Assembly: GCA_002245135.1 (NCBI GenBank)
Contig: NGBS01000004.1
Span: forward strand, 1 to 64,000
Direction: 5' to 3'
Length of the DNA stretch: 64,000 nt
Source: Proteromonas lacertae
Lineage: Eukaryota > Sar > Bigyra > Opalinata > Proteromonadidae
Shown here: in pieces, positions 46,398 through 58,326 of the stretch
Position numbering within the stretch: the first letter of the stretch is position 1
Layout: each line of letters opens with the position of its first letter
Notes under the pieces: generated by a model
What the model saw: the letters and a program-made list of their open reading frames with translations, nothing else
Database searches by the model: none
Told to the model about the DNA's origin: nothing
Program-made: the position numbers and the translations under genes

Positions 46398-47356
46398 ATG
46401 AGTGGAACTGGTTCTGGTGTATTATTAATTAAATTTTTGTTTATCTTATGTAATATAGTACGATCTATCATGCACTACCTATTCACCTGAAGGCAAAATA
46501 TATCAAGTCGAATATGCAACTAAAGCAGTTGAAAATAGTGGGTATGAATATTATAATTTTTATAATTGCATTCTATAAATTTTTAGAACAGTTGTAGCAG
46601 TTCAATGTAAAGATGGAATTGTGATTGGTGTTGAAAATATTAAAAAATCAAAAATGCTAGTAAAAGGAGCAGGTAGAAGAACCTATCCATGCGATAGACA
46701 TTGCGGCATAGTATTTCTAAAATCGTTCATAAATTAATAAATAGGCATTTTCTGGCTTAATTGCTGATGGTATGAAATTAGTAGAAGAAGCCCAATCAGA
46801 ATGCAAAAATCACAGAGACAATTTTGGTGAACCAATTCCAATGGAAGTATAAAATCAATATAAATCATCTATATTATATCCTAGTTACTAGCAAATCGTG
46901 TAGCACAATTAATTCACTTATACACATGTTATTGGTATGCTCGTCCATTCGGTTGTTCAATTATAATTAGTGGATATGATTATCACAACGGAAGATATGA
47001 ATTATACTCAGCTGACCCATCAGGAGTATGTTTAAGATATTATGGTGTTGCTATCGGTAAAGGACAATCAGCAGCTAAAACAGAAATTGGTAAATATAGA
47101 TTGAATGATAAGAATTGTATTGAAGCAGCAAAATATGTAGCTAAAATGTATATATTTTGATTATTATTATTCTTGTAGAATGCACAGTGTACATGATAGC
47201 ACAAAGGATAAGCCATTTGAACTAGAAATGGGTTGGATTAATGACAGTATCAATAATAGATTTGAATTAATCCCACAAAATATCGTAGATGAAGCAGATC
47301 AATGGGCTCTTGTAGAAATAGAGAAGGAAGAACAAGCAGATGATGATGATGAGTAA
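46398..47356 (+). CDS. PSMA3: Proteasome subunit alpha type-3 (alpha7)
   Basis: Six exons with short introns. Key parts are [20 protein letters not shown] (the alpha-subunit N-terminal signature), [64 protein letters not shown] and an acidic end. Residues KAVENS and the acidic tail fit PSMA3/alpha7 rather than other alpha subunits. It belongs to the outer ring of the 20S proteasome. The first exon is only seven codons (MSGTGSG). Confidence 0.93.
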
Positions 47357-47478
47357 TAATTTTGTTAATTATTATTATTTTATTAAAACGTGTTTTTATT
47401 GAATTTTCAATACACTATATAAAAATGAAAATAATAATAAAACATAATTAATATAAACATTAAAAAATAAATTACGAT

Positions 47479-48258
47479 TTATTGTTCTTCTTTTGTTCTT
47501 GATCTTCCCAATATCCTACGTGGAGGTTGAATTACTGCTTTTAAATAATCTGGAAATGATAATGTTTTATTTGTGTCTCTTGTAACATCATCACCAAATA
47601 ACTTCCTCATTTGTGCTTCAAATTTATCTTTACCATATCTTCTATATAACATATCCATAGTTTCATCAACACTGATAGTGCCAACCAAATCTTTATCAAA
47701 CATTAAAAATTGAACTATTAAAAAGAATTGAAAGGGTTCCATGCTATATTTATTGCCAATTGGATCTACATTTCTTTCATACATTGAAATAAATTCATCC
47801 CAGCTTACACAACCATCTAAATCCTCATCAACTTCCCATATTATTTCTTCTACTTCTTTCTATTTAAATAGAGAATAAAAATTATAATGCAATACCTTTG
47901 TACATTTTCTTCCTAAATTACGAAGAACTTCACTTAAATCTTTAGCTTCTATTTTTCTATCTGGTCTTGATTGAATTTCATCTATTTGAGCTTCTAATGC
48001 TTCAATATCAGCTAGAATTTGTTTTAATTCTTCATCAATCTCTTCTTCTGTCATTATTTCATTTTTATCATTTAAAACAACAACATTATCAGGATTACGC
48101 TTGTGATCCATGATTTTTCTTTTTCTTTCAGCTTTTGGCTTTATCTTTATTCTAATTTCATTAACAGGAACAAAATTAGCCATAAAATTGAAAGCACGTT
48201 GAAGTTGTTTCATTTCTGGTCCTTTAATCAAAGGCTCACTCTCTTGTTGATTAGACAT
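47479..48258 (-). CDS. EF-hand calcium-binding protein
   Basis: Two exons joined by a 36-nt intron. After a helical N-terminus (ELKQILADIEALEAQIDEI) come four calmodulin-like helix-loop units. One loop is canonical (DEDLDGCVSWDEF); another reads DKDLVGTISVDE. The others are degenerate. The basic end has RRILGRSRTKEEQ. Such proteins are common in axonemes, and the layout recalls flagellar EF-hand proteins, but I cannot name an orthologue. The product is about 235 residues. Confidence 0.75.
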
Positions 48259-48363
48259 GATGAGATAATTAAAAAAGAAAAAAAGAAAACAGTCGAGTCA
48301 AACTTTTTAGCTTGACATTTATTTTGAATTTTATCATTTAGATCAATTTAATCAAAGTAAATT

Positions 48364-49796
48364 ATGCAAAGTATAGCTTAATTTATTAGTGTATAGGTAC
48401 AAGTTTTGGAGGTGGTGGTTTATTTGGTAATAACAACACGACTCCTTCTACTTCTTCTTCAGGTTTGTTATTCGGAAATACTTCATCAGTAAATAAACCT
48501 AGTACTGGTTTATTTAATAACAATAATAATAAACCGGGTGGTTTGTTTGGCAACAATGGATTAACAAATACAGCAACAACTGGTGGTGGACTTTTCGGAA
48601 ATTCAGGAACAACCAATGCTACTACTGGAGGTGGATTGTTTGGAAATACAAATGCAGGTGCAACGACAGGAGGAGGAGGATTATTTGGAAATACAGCAAC
48701 AAACCCAACAACAACAGGTGGTGGAGGATTATTTGGAAATAACGGAACAAACCCAACAACAACAGGAGGAGGATTATTTGGAAATACAAATGCAAGTACA
48801 ACGACAGGAGGAGGATTATTTGGTAATACAAATGCAAGTACAACGACAGGAGGAGGATTATTTGGTAATACAGCTACAAATCCTACATCTGCAGGTGGAG
48901 GATTATTTGGAAATAATACAACAGGTGGTGGTTTATTTGGAAATGCAAATAGAACAGGTACAACGACAGGTGGTAGTGGTGGATTATTTGGAAATACAGG
49001 AGGTACTGGTGGTGGTTTATTTGGAAATGCAAATAGAACAGGTACAACGACAGGTGGTGGATTATTTGGAAATACAGGAGGTACTGGTGGTGGTGGTGGT
49101 GGTTTATTTGGTAATGCTGGTGGAATGAATAATAATAATAATAATAATAATAATATGCCATCATTATCACAAGTATTAAACCCAACAGGTAATACAATGA
49201 ATATAAACAATGATACATTATACAAAGACTTACAACCTCAAATACAGGAAGGAATTAATAAAGTACAACAACATATCAATGATGCTGATTCAATATTAGA
49301 TCAATTACAATTATATAAAGGAAATGAAGTTAAAGAAATAGAAACATATATTAATCAAGTATCTTTGTCATTGTTATCACTTGAAAACATACTAGAAAAT
49401 CAGAAACAAGATATATCATCAGTTCGTTCAACAATATTGAAAGATAAACAAGTTGCATTAACTGCGTCGCCTGATAATTACTTTGATGTAATGACAGTTA
49501 AAAATAGACCTTCTCCTGGACCTTATTTTTGGGAATTATTAGATTCATTTGAAAAGTCAATTCAATTTTATAAGAAAAGAGTCGAATCAGTGGAGAGAAC
49601 ATTTGAATTATCAACAAATACAACTATAACAACAAAACCTGCTGGTGAATTGATTGAAAATACATTAAAATCAGAAGCTCAAATATTTATGAATTTAGCA
49701 TCTGAAGTTGCTAATGTTCATAATGAAATAGAGAAATTAAAAGAGCAATATGATATAAAAGATGAAAATAAGAAATCTGATTTAATGAATTTTTAG
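48364..49796 (+). CDS. NUP58: GLFG nucleoporin, Nup58/Nup49-like
   Basis: The first exon is only MQS; a 26-nt intron (48371-48396) leads to more than a dozen GLFGN repeats (residues ~6-235) separated by Thr/Gly/Asn. The C-terminal half is a coiled coil (LQPQIQEGINKVQQHINDAD, PYFWELLDSFEKSIQFYKKR, EVANVHNEIEKLKEQY), as in Nup58/Nup49 of the central channel Nup62 complex. The repeats would form the permeability barrier. Several repeat units are near-identical at DNA level, so copy number may be unstable. Confidence 0.85.
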
Positions 49797-49892
49797 TTTT
49801 TCTATTTCTTTAATTTATTTATTGTTATTATTTCAATTGTTTTTTTGTTCTTTTTATTAATCAACAAACACATAAAATATATAATAATATAA

Positions 49893-50475
49893 TTACATTT
49901 TTGATAATAACCATTCAAATGCAGACTTATAAGTATCTGGTTGGTATGCTGATGTACTGAATATTCTAAATGGCTTGTTAGGAAAGTTAACATTCTTCAA
50001 ATTCAAATCATTTAGTATTACTCCATTAGATTGTGCATTTGATAGATCTATCTTTGCAAAAAGCACAGCAGCAGGTATTTTTTCAATGTGCTTTTGATTT
50101 AATTAACTATGCAAATAGTGTTAATGTTAAAAAAAACAATATACAAATTCAGCATTATTAAATCTTTCTTTTTCACACTATCTACTAAAAACATTACTAC
50201 ATTCAATAATATAACAATATATTAATACTAGCTTTAGTATTATAATTTGGGAAATCTTCTCTTAACTAAACACTTTATTCGCTACAGCATGAACCTAAAT
50301 CATGAATTTCAAAAATAGTATGAAAAATATTAAATTAACCTCCATTTATTCTAAATTTACTAATTATATATATAACACACTTCTATTGCTTCATTTGAAC
50401 TATATTCAGCATATAAAACAGCACACAATAATGTAGTCTTTCCTGTACCAGCAAGACCTACAATTTATCCATTTA
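49893..50475 (-). pseudogene. Decayed tandem copy of the SAR1-like GTPase
   Basis: The layout parallels 50677-51380: GLAGTGKTTLL (P-loop), then IHDLGS where the intact copy has WDLGGHE, VMFLVDSV, LFAKIDLSNAQSN and YQPDTYKSAFEWLL. There are in-frame stops in the segment around 50.28-50.33 kb (including TAA within NGG-x-FNIFHT and after the DLG motif), and no clear first exon. The switch-2 motif is lost. It is a recent-looking tandem duplicate that has been disabled. Confidence 0.75.
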
Positions 50476-50676
50476 TTGTTATATCAAAGACAAAAACAAG
50501 CGGTTCCTATTTAAGAAAAGATATAAACTTATAAACAAATGTAAAATACTGATGATATTATGCTAGACTTTGAATTAAAAATTGTATCATGTAAAAACGT
50601 TCTTATTCATACATTTGTTTTTTTAATCAAATAAAAACAATAATATATTAAATATATAATCTTAAATTCACAAAAA

Positions 50677-51380
50677 CTAAAATTGAGAAGATAACCACTC
50701 AAAAACTGGTTTATAAGTATCTGGCTGGTATATTGATGTTCTAAATGCTCTTAAAGGTCTGTCTGGATAATTCACATATTTCATATTCAAAGCATCTAAC
50801 ATAACCTCATTAGATTGTGTATTTGGTAGATCTATTTTTGTAAATAACACAGCAATAGGAATTTTATTTAAATCTTCTAAATCTAGTAAAAATTCTAATT
50901 CCTATTATCATTAAAATATAATAAAAATGTCTCATACATTTTGAGCTTCAGTAAATCTATCTGCATCTGCACTATCTACTAAAAACAGTACTATTTTCAA
51001 TAATATAACAGATTATAAATACTAGCACCACATTGTGGTATATATTCTGACCATAAATATCGAACAGTCTAGAATATATTAAATACTATCATACTTCATG
51101 TCCACCTAAATCCCAACATTTAAATGTAGTGTGAAAAATAGTGAATTGCTCTTCATTTGCTCTCTATTTGCTAATAATGTTTATAATATACTTCTGTTGG
51201 TGCAAATGAACTAACTTCAGAATGTGAAACAGCATGCAACAATGTTGTCTTTCCTGCATTATCAAGACCTATAAATTAACTACACAAACAAATACCTATA
51301 AAAATAATGGTAGATTCTTTATTAGTCAATCCTAAAACTTGTAAGAATGAGTTAAATATCGATGATAATAAATTACCCAT
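50677..51380 (-). CDS. SAR1-like small GTPase
   Basis: Six exons with introns of 25-36 nt give about 180 residues without a break. The N-terminus MGNLLSSIFNSFLQVLGLTN is amphipathic, as in SAR1. FIGLDNAGKTTLLHAV is the P-loop, WDLGGHETVRYLWSEYIP switch 2, ILFLVDSAD strand 5 and TKID replaces NKID. SAR1 assembles the COPII coat at the ER. The sequence is divergent (Cys-Trp before DLGG, and a shortened C-terminal half), so it may be a specialised paralogue. The short exons hide it from simple ORF searches. Confidence 0.8.
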
Positions 51381-51483
51381 TGAGAAAAAGGAGATGAAAA
51401 TAAAATATTTTCAAGTCAAGCTGAAACGGCTATAATTTTACTGTTTTTTCGCATTTTCATCACATTCTCAACGAATACCGAGT

Positions 51484-52963
51484 ATGAAGAATGGTGAAGG
51501 GTTTTTTTATAACTTTGACTTCCCACCAAAGTCAATCAAAGAGAAGCTAAAAGAACAGTATAGTTTAGATTTTTAATAATTAGGACTAGTTCTTATCCTA
51601 TTGTGCACAAAGAACTTACAGAAGATCAAATATCAGTATCACGAGAACTACAATCCATATACAATTCTTATTTACCATCTAAGGACCAACACACAAAGAG
51701 GATGCGCACATACAATTTTATAAGGAGTTTTATTGATAAGCATCTGAGAGGATGTAAATGTTCACAATATGGATCAATTAGAAGTGGAATTGACCTATTT
51801 GACAGTGATATGGATATATCTATTGAAGGAAAACCACAAATGAGTGATTACCAAAAGTTAGCAATACTAGCAAGAGCATTAGAGTATTATTTTTATTGAT
51901 TATTTTTAAAATTAGAAAAGCTGATGGTATAAATGAAGTAAAATTCATTCCAACTGCTAAAACTCCAATAGTTAAAGTTTATTCTTCTACCTATGTAAAT
52001 ATGGATATAAGCTGTAAAGGAGATGATGGTAAATTATGTCATTTGTATTTAAGTCGATATGTCACTCCCAATATTAGTATAATAATAGAAGTATGTCGTA
52101 TAATCAAAATATGGAGTAAAACTCGTAATTTTATCCCATCCAATAGTAGAGGATTAAGTCAGTTTAGTTGGATGTGTATTTGTGTATTTTATTCATTACA
52201 ACATTATACAGAGTTTAGAGAAGTATCATTACTGAATGGAATTGAAAGATTTTATGGGATAATACGTTTATTGTATTTAATATTTGATGATTTTCTAAAT
52301 ACAAACTGGATGGAATATACTATCTCACCACTCACTGGAATGTATATAAAACGAGAAGAGAAAGGTGTAAATTATAATTGTTATGGTTTAAATCAAATAT
52401 CTATTGAAAGTCCATTTCATACTAATATTGATTTAGCTGTGATGATGGATCCAATAGCAAGGTTACAGATAATAGATGAGATGAAAAGAGCGTTATTATT
52501 GTTAGACTTAAATACACCTGAATCAATTAGAATGATATTTGCTAAACCTACATCAATCTATGAGCCTGTTAATATGATATTAAGATGTAGTGTTTATTTA
52601 GTATATTTGGCTAATAATAATAATAAGGGTAGTGATGAAATTAGATATTTCTATGTTACTGATTTGAATTATCAAGATGAAAATAAGATTGAAAGTAGAA
52701 AGAATATGAATGAAATTAGAGGTTATATATTAGAACCAATTCAACAACAAGGTGTAGAAGTAATGAATAATAATAATAATAATAATGAGTTTAAATTGGT
52801 TCAAAATATTGAGAGAGTAAGATCTGACTGTTTTCTTACGACAATTAATTTCATTCAGACTAGTAGAACCACTTTCTTTATTGACCCTTTCCTTAATAAT
52901 CAAGTTGTATACTACTCTCAAACTATGTTAGCTGCTTTAGCTAAGAGGAAACTATTTTATTAA
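51484..52963 (+). CDS. Non-canonical poly(A)/U polymerase (TENT/Cid1 family)
   Basis: Three exons: MKNGEGFFYNFDF from 51484, a 26-nt intron (51558-51583), then a nucleotidyltransferase domain with CSQYGSIRSGIDLFDSDMDI (G-S motif and the D-x-D pair). The third catalytic Asp is in YVNMDISCKG after a second short intron. PAP-associated features follow (IIKIWSKTRNFI, SRGLSQFSWMCICVF). Such enzymes add A or U tails to RNA. The C-terminal 150 residues include an Asn-run and no known domain. The substrate cannot be told. Confidence 0.85.
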
Positions 52964-53136
52964 AATAGTCACTTTTAGTATATTTATACACCACTTTTTC
53001 AATTTATTAATTTATTGTATGTTATGGTGTAAGACTAAGTCTATGATTTCATTTGTGTGTGTGTGTGTTGGGAGTTAATTTATCAATCTGTTTTTTATTT
53101 GTAATAATTACCTGTAAATTACATCAGTGTTCCAAA

Positions 53137-54400
53137 ATGAAAGTAATTGCTTTATTTGTCTTATCTTTGGCTTCTATCTATGCCTTAGATAATGGAGTCG
53201 CTTTAACACCTCCAATGGTATATATATTGTTACTTATATCTAGGGTTGGATGTCATGGGAGAGATTTGGATGTGAAGTTGACTGCAATGCTCATCCAGAC
53301 ACTTGTATCAGTGAGAAATTAATAATAGAAACAATTGATCATATTGTTGATGATGGTTATTTAGCAGCTGGATATAATGTATTTTTTGTAATCTATATTG
53401 TTATTGATAGTATGTAAATATCGATGATTGTTGGGAATCAATGGAAAGAGATGAGCAAGGTAAATTATTCGCCAATATAACTCGTTTTCCTCATGGAATG
53501 AAATGGTTAACAGAATACGCTAATAAAAAGGGTGTCAAATTAGGAAGTTATACTGATTATGGTACATTAACCTGTGGAGGATATCCAGGTACTAAAGGAT
53601 ACGTAGATATAGACGCAAAAACATTTGAAGAATGGGGAATAGAAAACTTAAAAGTAGATGGTTGTTATTGTGATGCATCTGAATATAGAGAAGGTTATAC
53701 TAATCTCTCAATTGCATTAAGCAAAGCTAAACCAGCAATCGTCTACGCTTGTTCATGGCCAGCTTATGATAAAACCGTTCCATTTGGCGAATTGCAAAAG
53801 ATCTGTAACTTATGGCGACCTTGGTATGATATCTATCACAGCTGGTACAGTGTATCCAATACAATCACATATTGGGGTGATAATCAAACATATTATGCTT
53901 GGGCTAATGGTCCAGGTCATTGGGTAGATCCAGATATGTTAGTGATTGGTAATCCAGGTGATGGATTAGGTTTGCCTGAATATAGATCACAAATGGCATT
54001 ATGGGCAATGTTTACTGCTCCATTGTACATGGGAAATGATGTTAGAAATATTACTAAAGAAGAAAGAGATATTTTATTGAATAAAGGAATAATTGAAGTT
54101 GATCAAGATCCATTAGGTATAGCTGGTAGAATGTTCTTTAGAAATGATGAGTTTGAGATATGGGGAAGACCATTGTATAATGATGATTATGCTATTGCCA
54201 TTTATAATCGTGCTAATAAAGTTATTACAGTTAAATTCGATCCACATTATTTACCTATTAATTTGGTTAATAAGAAGATGATTATGAAGAATTTATGGAC
54301 TAATAATGATGATGTCACATTAGGATTAGGTGAAACTTATGTTGTGAAAGATATTATTGCTCATGATACTATAATTTACAGAGCTAGATTTACAAATTAA
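53137..54400 (+). CDS. Secreted alpha-galactosidase (GH27), copy 1
   Basis: Signal peptide MKVIALFVLSLASIYA, then NGVALTPPM joined by a 26-nt intron (53218-53243) to GWMSWERFGCEVDC. A second intron leads to YVNIDDCW. The catalytic nucleophile Asp is in ENLKVDGCYCD and the acid/base region is GPGHWVDPDMLVIGN. It also has the end-of-barrel LWAMFTAPLYMGNDVR. GH27 enzymes remove terminal alpha-galactose from glycans, in lysosome or outside the cell. It is the first of a tandem pair with 54522-55783. Confidence 0.9.
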
Positions 54401-54521
54401 TTCTATTAATATGACATATTCTCTAAATTATATATTCTTGTTTTATTATTGAATGCTCACTGTTTAAAGAGTTTTTATTATATATAGGTTTGATTATTAT
54501 TTGAATAATTGTGTTCCAAAA

Positions 54522-55783
54522 TGAAAGTAATTGCTTTATTTGTCTTATCTTTGGCTTCTATCTATGCCTTAGATAATGGAGTCGCTTTAACACCACCAAT
54601 GGTATCCTTTTCAGTATTAATATTAGGGTTGGATGTCATGGGAGAGATTTAGGTGTGAAGTTGACTGCAATGCTCATCCAGACACTTGTATCAGTGAGAA
54701 ATTAATAGTGGAGACAATTGATCATATTGTTGATGATGGTTATTTAGCAGCTGGATATAATGTATTTTTTGTAATCTATATTGTTATTAATAGTATGTAA
54801 ATATCGATGATTGTTGGGAATCAATGCAAAGAGATGAAAATGGAAAGTTATTCGCCAATATAACTCGTTTTCCTCATGGAATGAAATGGTTGGTCCAGTA
54901 TGCCAATAAGAAAGGAGTAAAGTTAGGAAGTTACACAGATTATGGTACATTAACCTGTGGAGGATATCCAGGTACAAAAGGTTATATTGATATTGATGTA
55001 CAGACATTTGAAGAATGGGGAATAGAAAACTTAAAAGTAGATGGTTGTTATTGTGATGCATCTGAATATAGAGAAGGTTATACTAATCTCTCAATTGCAT
55101 TAAGCAAAGCTAATCCTCCTATTTTATATGCCTGTTCATGGCCAGCTTATGATAAAACCGTAGGTAATAAAGAATTACAAAAATTATGTAATGTCTGGAG
55201 AAACTATGGTGATACTGTAAGTGCTTGGTGGTGTATTATTGCTATTATTAACGAATGGGCAAGTAATGAAACTTATTATGCAGTTCCAAATGGTCCTGGC
55301 CATTGGACTGATCCAGATATGTTATTAATTGGTAATCCAGGTGAAGGTTTAACCAACGCTGCATTTAGAACACAAATGGCATTATGGGCAATATTTGCTG
55401 CTCCATTATATATGGGAAATGATGTAAGAAACATTACCAAAGAAGCTAGAGACATATTATTGAACAAAGAAATTATTGAAATTGATCAAGATCCAATTGG
55501 TATTGCTGGTAGAAGATTCTTCCATGATGGAGATCATGATGTATGGTGGAAACCTTTACAAAATGACGAACATGCAGTAGCAATATTAAATAGAAGAGCT
55601 GAACCTCATGAATATGTTTTTGATCCTCACTACGTTCCAATAAACTTTGCAGGAAAAAAGATTGTATTACATGATTGTTGGAAGCATGAAGATGTTGCTA
55701 CATTAAAATTAGGAGAGACATTCACAGTTAAAGGTCTTGAAGGACATGATACAGCAATTTATCGTATTAGATTAATTGAATAA
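54522..55783 (+). CDS. Secreted alpha-galactosidase (GH27), copy 2
   Basis: The same exon layout as copy 1. The signal peptide, exon 2 and the second intron are almost identical to copy 1, while intron 1 and the C-terminal half differ (for example VSAWWCIIAIINEWASN here against IYHSWYSVSNTITYWGD). KVDGCYCD and GPGHWTDPDMLLIGN keep the catalytic residues. The product is probably also secreted. Divergence around the substrate pocket suggests different specificity. Confidence 0.9.
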
Positions 55784-55885
55784 AATTAATAATACTAAAT
55801 ATTATGATTATTTTTACTTTTATAATAAAATAAAACAACAAATAGTAAATAATTAAATACTATTTACAAAATAAATATATAAAAA

Positions 55886-58106
55886 TTAAAAATCTTCATC
55901 AAATAAATCTTCTTCCTCTTCTTTATTATTATTTGTTGGATTTATTTTTTCTTCTTTTGGTATTTCTTCTTTTGGTGTTTCTTCTTTATGTTGTTCTTCT
56001 TTAGATGTTTCTATTTTCACATTATCTTCAAATCCTTCATCAAAATCATCATCATTATTTTCTTCTTTCTCATTCTTTGAGTTTTCCTTTGGTTTATCTA
56101 TTGATTCATCTAATTCTGCATTATCATTATTGTTTTCATTATTTACATTATGATAGTCAGGAGGATAACTGTATATTCCATTATTTCTTTTATACTATTA
56201 CAATAACATAAAAATTAAATAATATACTTGTTTTCTCTTCCTTTTCAATCTTTCCATATACTTTTCAACTTCTTCTTGTATACTTTCTTCTTCCTTCTTT
56301 TTCTTTAACATTTCTCTTTTATATCTCAATTCAGGTTCAACATATTTTATTGGTAATTCTTCTATGTTCTCAACTTCAACTAATGTAGGATTTTTTGATT
56401 TTATTTTTGTTTTTATATCTTTTTGTCTTATTTCTGCTCTTTCTGTAATTATTTCTTCACTCATATCTTCTTTTAGTTTCTTTAAATATTCTTTCTTTGA
56501 CTTTGATAATTCTTTTTCTCTTTTCTTTCTCAACTCTTCTTCTTCTTTTTCTTCTTGTTTTTTCTTCATATCATCTTCTCTTTCCTTTCTTCTTTTATCT
56601 GATAGATATTTTATTGCTATTGTACTTCTTGGATTAGGGTATTGTTTGTTAACCAAATATCTAATATATTCTTCACTATTTTTTTCTTCTTCTTTTTCTT
56701 TTTGAATATCTCTTTCTTTCTATTCTATTAGATTTTATAAATTATACATCTTGATATATTCTTTCAGATATTCTTTTCTTTAATAGTTGCAATTGCTGAA
56801 ATCTTTTTGAATCTGGATTATCAAATGAAAAAGGTTTTGGTTTAGTAAATTGTGGTTGTAACTATTAAAACAATATAATTATAAGAACTATTTATATACA
56901 TAATCATCTAAAGATTTCTTTTGTTTCATATTCTTTTCCTCATTCATTTTTTTCTCTTCCAATAATTTATATTCTTTAGATAATTTATCCATATCCATTC
57001 TTAATGGTAAACGAGATTGTTTTATTAGCTTTTGTGATCTACAAATTACATAATTAATAATGACATACTTTTCATTTTTTCTTAATTTCTTATTCTGTTC
57101 AACTTCTTCTTTTTCTTTCATAATTTCATCATTTGTATGTTTTTGACATAAGTTTTCTATTGCATTAGCACGAAATCTATTCAATAAACCATAATAGAAG
57201 AAAGTATACTGTTTGTGTTGTTTCTTAATTTCCTTTTTTCTATTCTTTACACTTATTGATTTATTCAACTGATTAATGATTTCTCTTTCTTCTAATCCGT
57301 GAAATGGCTTTATTGATTCTTCTAATTCTTTTTTTCTTTTAGTTATCCTGTCTTTTCTCATCATTTCTTGTGCTTCCATGATATTACCAAATCTATTATC
57401 TAAACTGGAATATGGTATTTTATTTGATTTGAATTTATAGTTTTTATATTCCTTTTTAGTTGTTTTTGGTTTGTTCATGCTTCGATAATAAAGATTCTCT
57501 GGTGCTAAGTTTCTTTTCGATGTTTTCAATGGTTTTGGAATCTTTGAAATCATATTTTTCGGTTTTCTTGACATTATTTCAGCCATTAATATATTTGTTG
57601 AATTTGTAGTCGATGATTCACTTGTAGTAGATGATTCATCAGTATTCTCACTTTCGCTTTCGTCTTTGCTTTCGATTTCATTTTGATTGTAATTATAATC
57701 TATATTTTCATTTCTATTATCAATAAAACTATCATCTATTATTCCATATTTACTATATTCTTCATTTGGTATTATAGTTTCAGAATTATTATACTTCTTA
57801 TTGGGTGATGATGGATTGGATAAACGATTTAATAATTGTTTTGAAGGAGAGTATGGAGGTAATTCTGAAACATCATTTTCGATAAATCTAATTTTCTTTT
57901 CAGATGAATATACAGGCTATTTAATATACTTTTTATGTTATTATACACTATATGAATCTTTTTCTTCATTTTCTGGAGTTGTATAATCATTATTCTCACA
58001 GTATATGCTTTTATACTGATTAAATTAATAAATATCATTATACTTGTAGATTGTTATATTTATCTGGTTTATAATGTTTGAGTAAACGATTTAAGTACCA
58101 TTGCAT
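55886..58106 (-). CDS. FAM161-like ciliary/centrosomal protein
   Basis: Seven or so exons, starting MQWYLNRLLKHYKP at 58106. Diagnostic-looking parts are SIKPFHGLEEREI, FRANAIENL, SRLPLRMDMDKLSKEY and FTKPKPFSFDNPDSKRFQ, in the order of the UPF0564/FAM161 family of basal-body and axonemal proteins. Long highly charged coiled-coil helices surround these, and the C-terminus is acidic (EEEEDLFDEDF). The family call is from motif order alone. All introns are short. Confidence 0.5.
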
Positions 58107-58326
58107 CTTTTCCTCCTACACTATATGTATTTTGTTATATACTTTCGATTTGAAAATGAGATTACTACTTTCATTTCTTATATTACTATCCATATGATGA
58201 GATATTTTAAAAATGTAAATAAATGTAATTTACTCAAATTTACATTTCAAAATAGTTTAGAATTTAAATAGGAATTTTTATATAGAAATTTTATAATCAT
58301 TTTTATTCAGTTGTAGATAGTAAATA

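Noticed and set aside
48583-49128. Gln/Val-rich open frame across the nucleoporin
   Set aside because: It is only the shifted reading of the GLFG repeat DNA; the nucleoporin frame has clear domains and a start exon.
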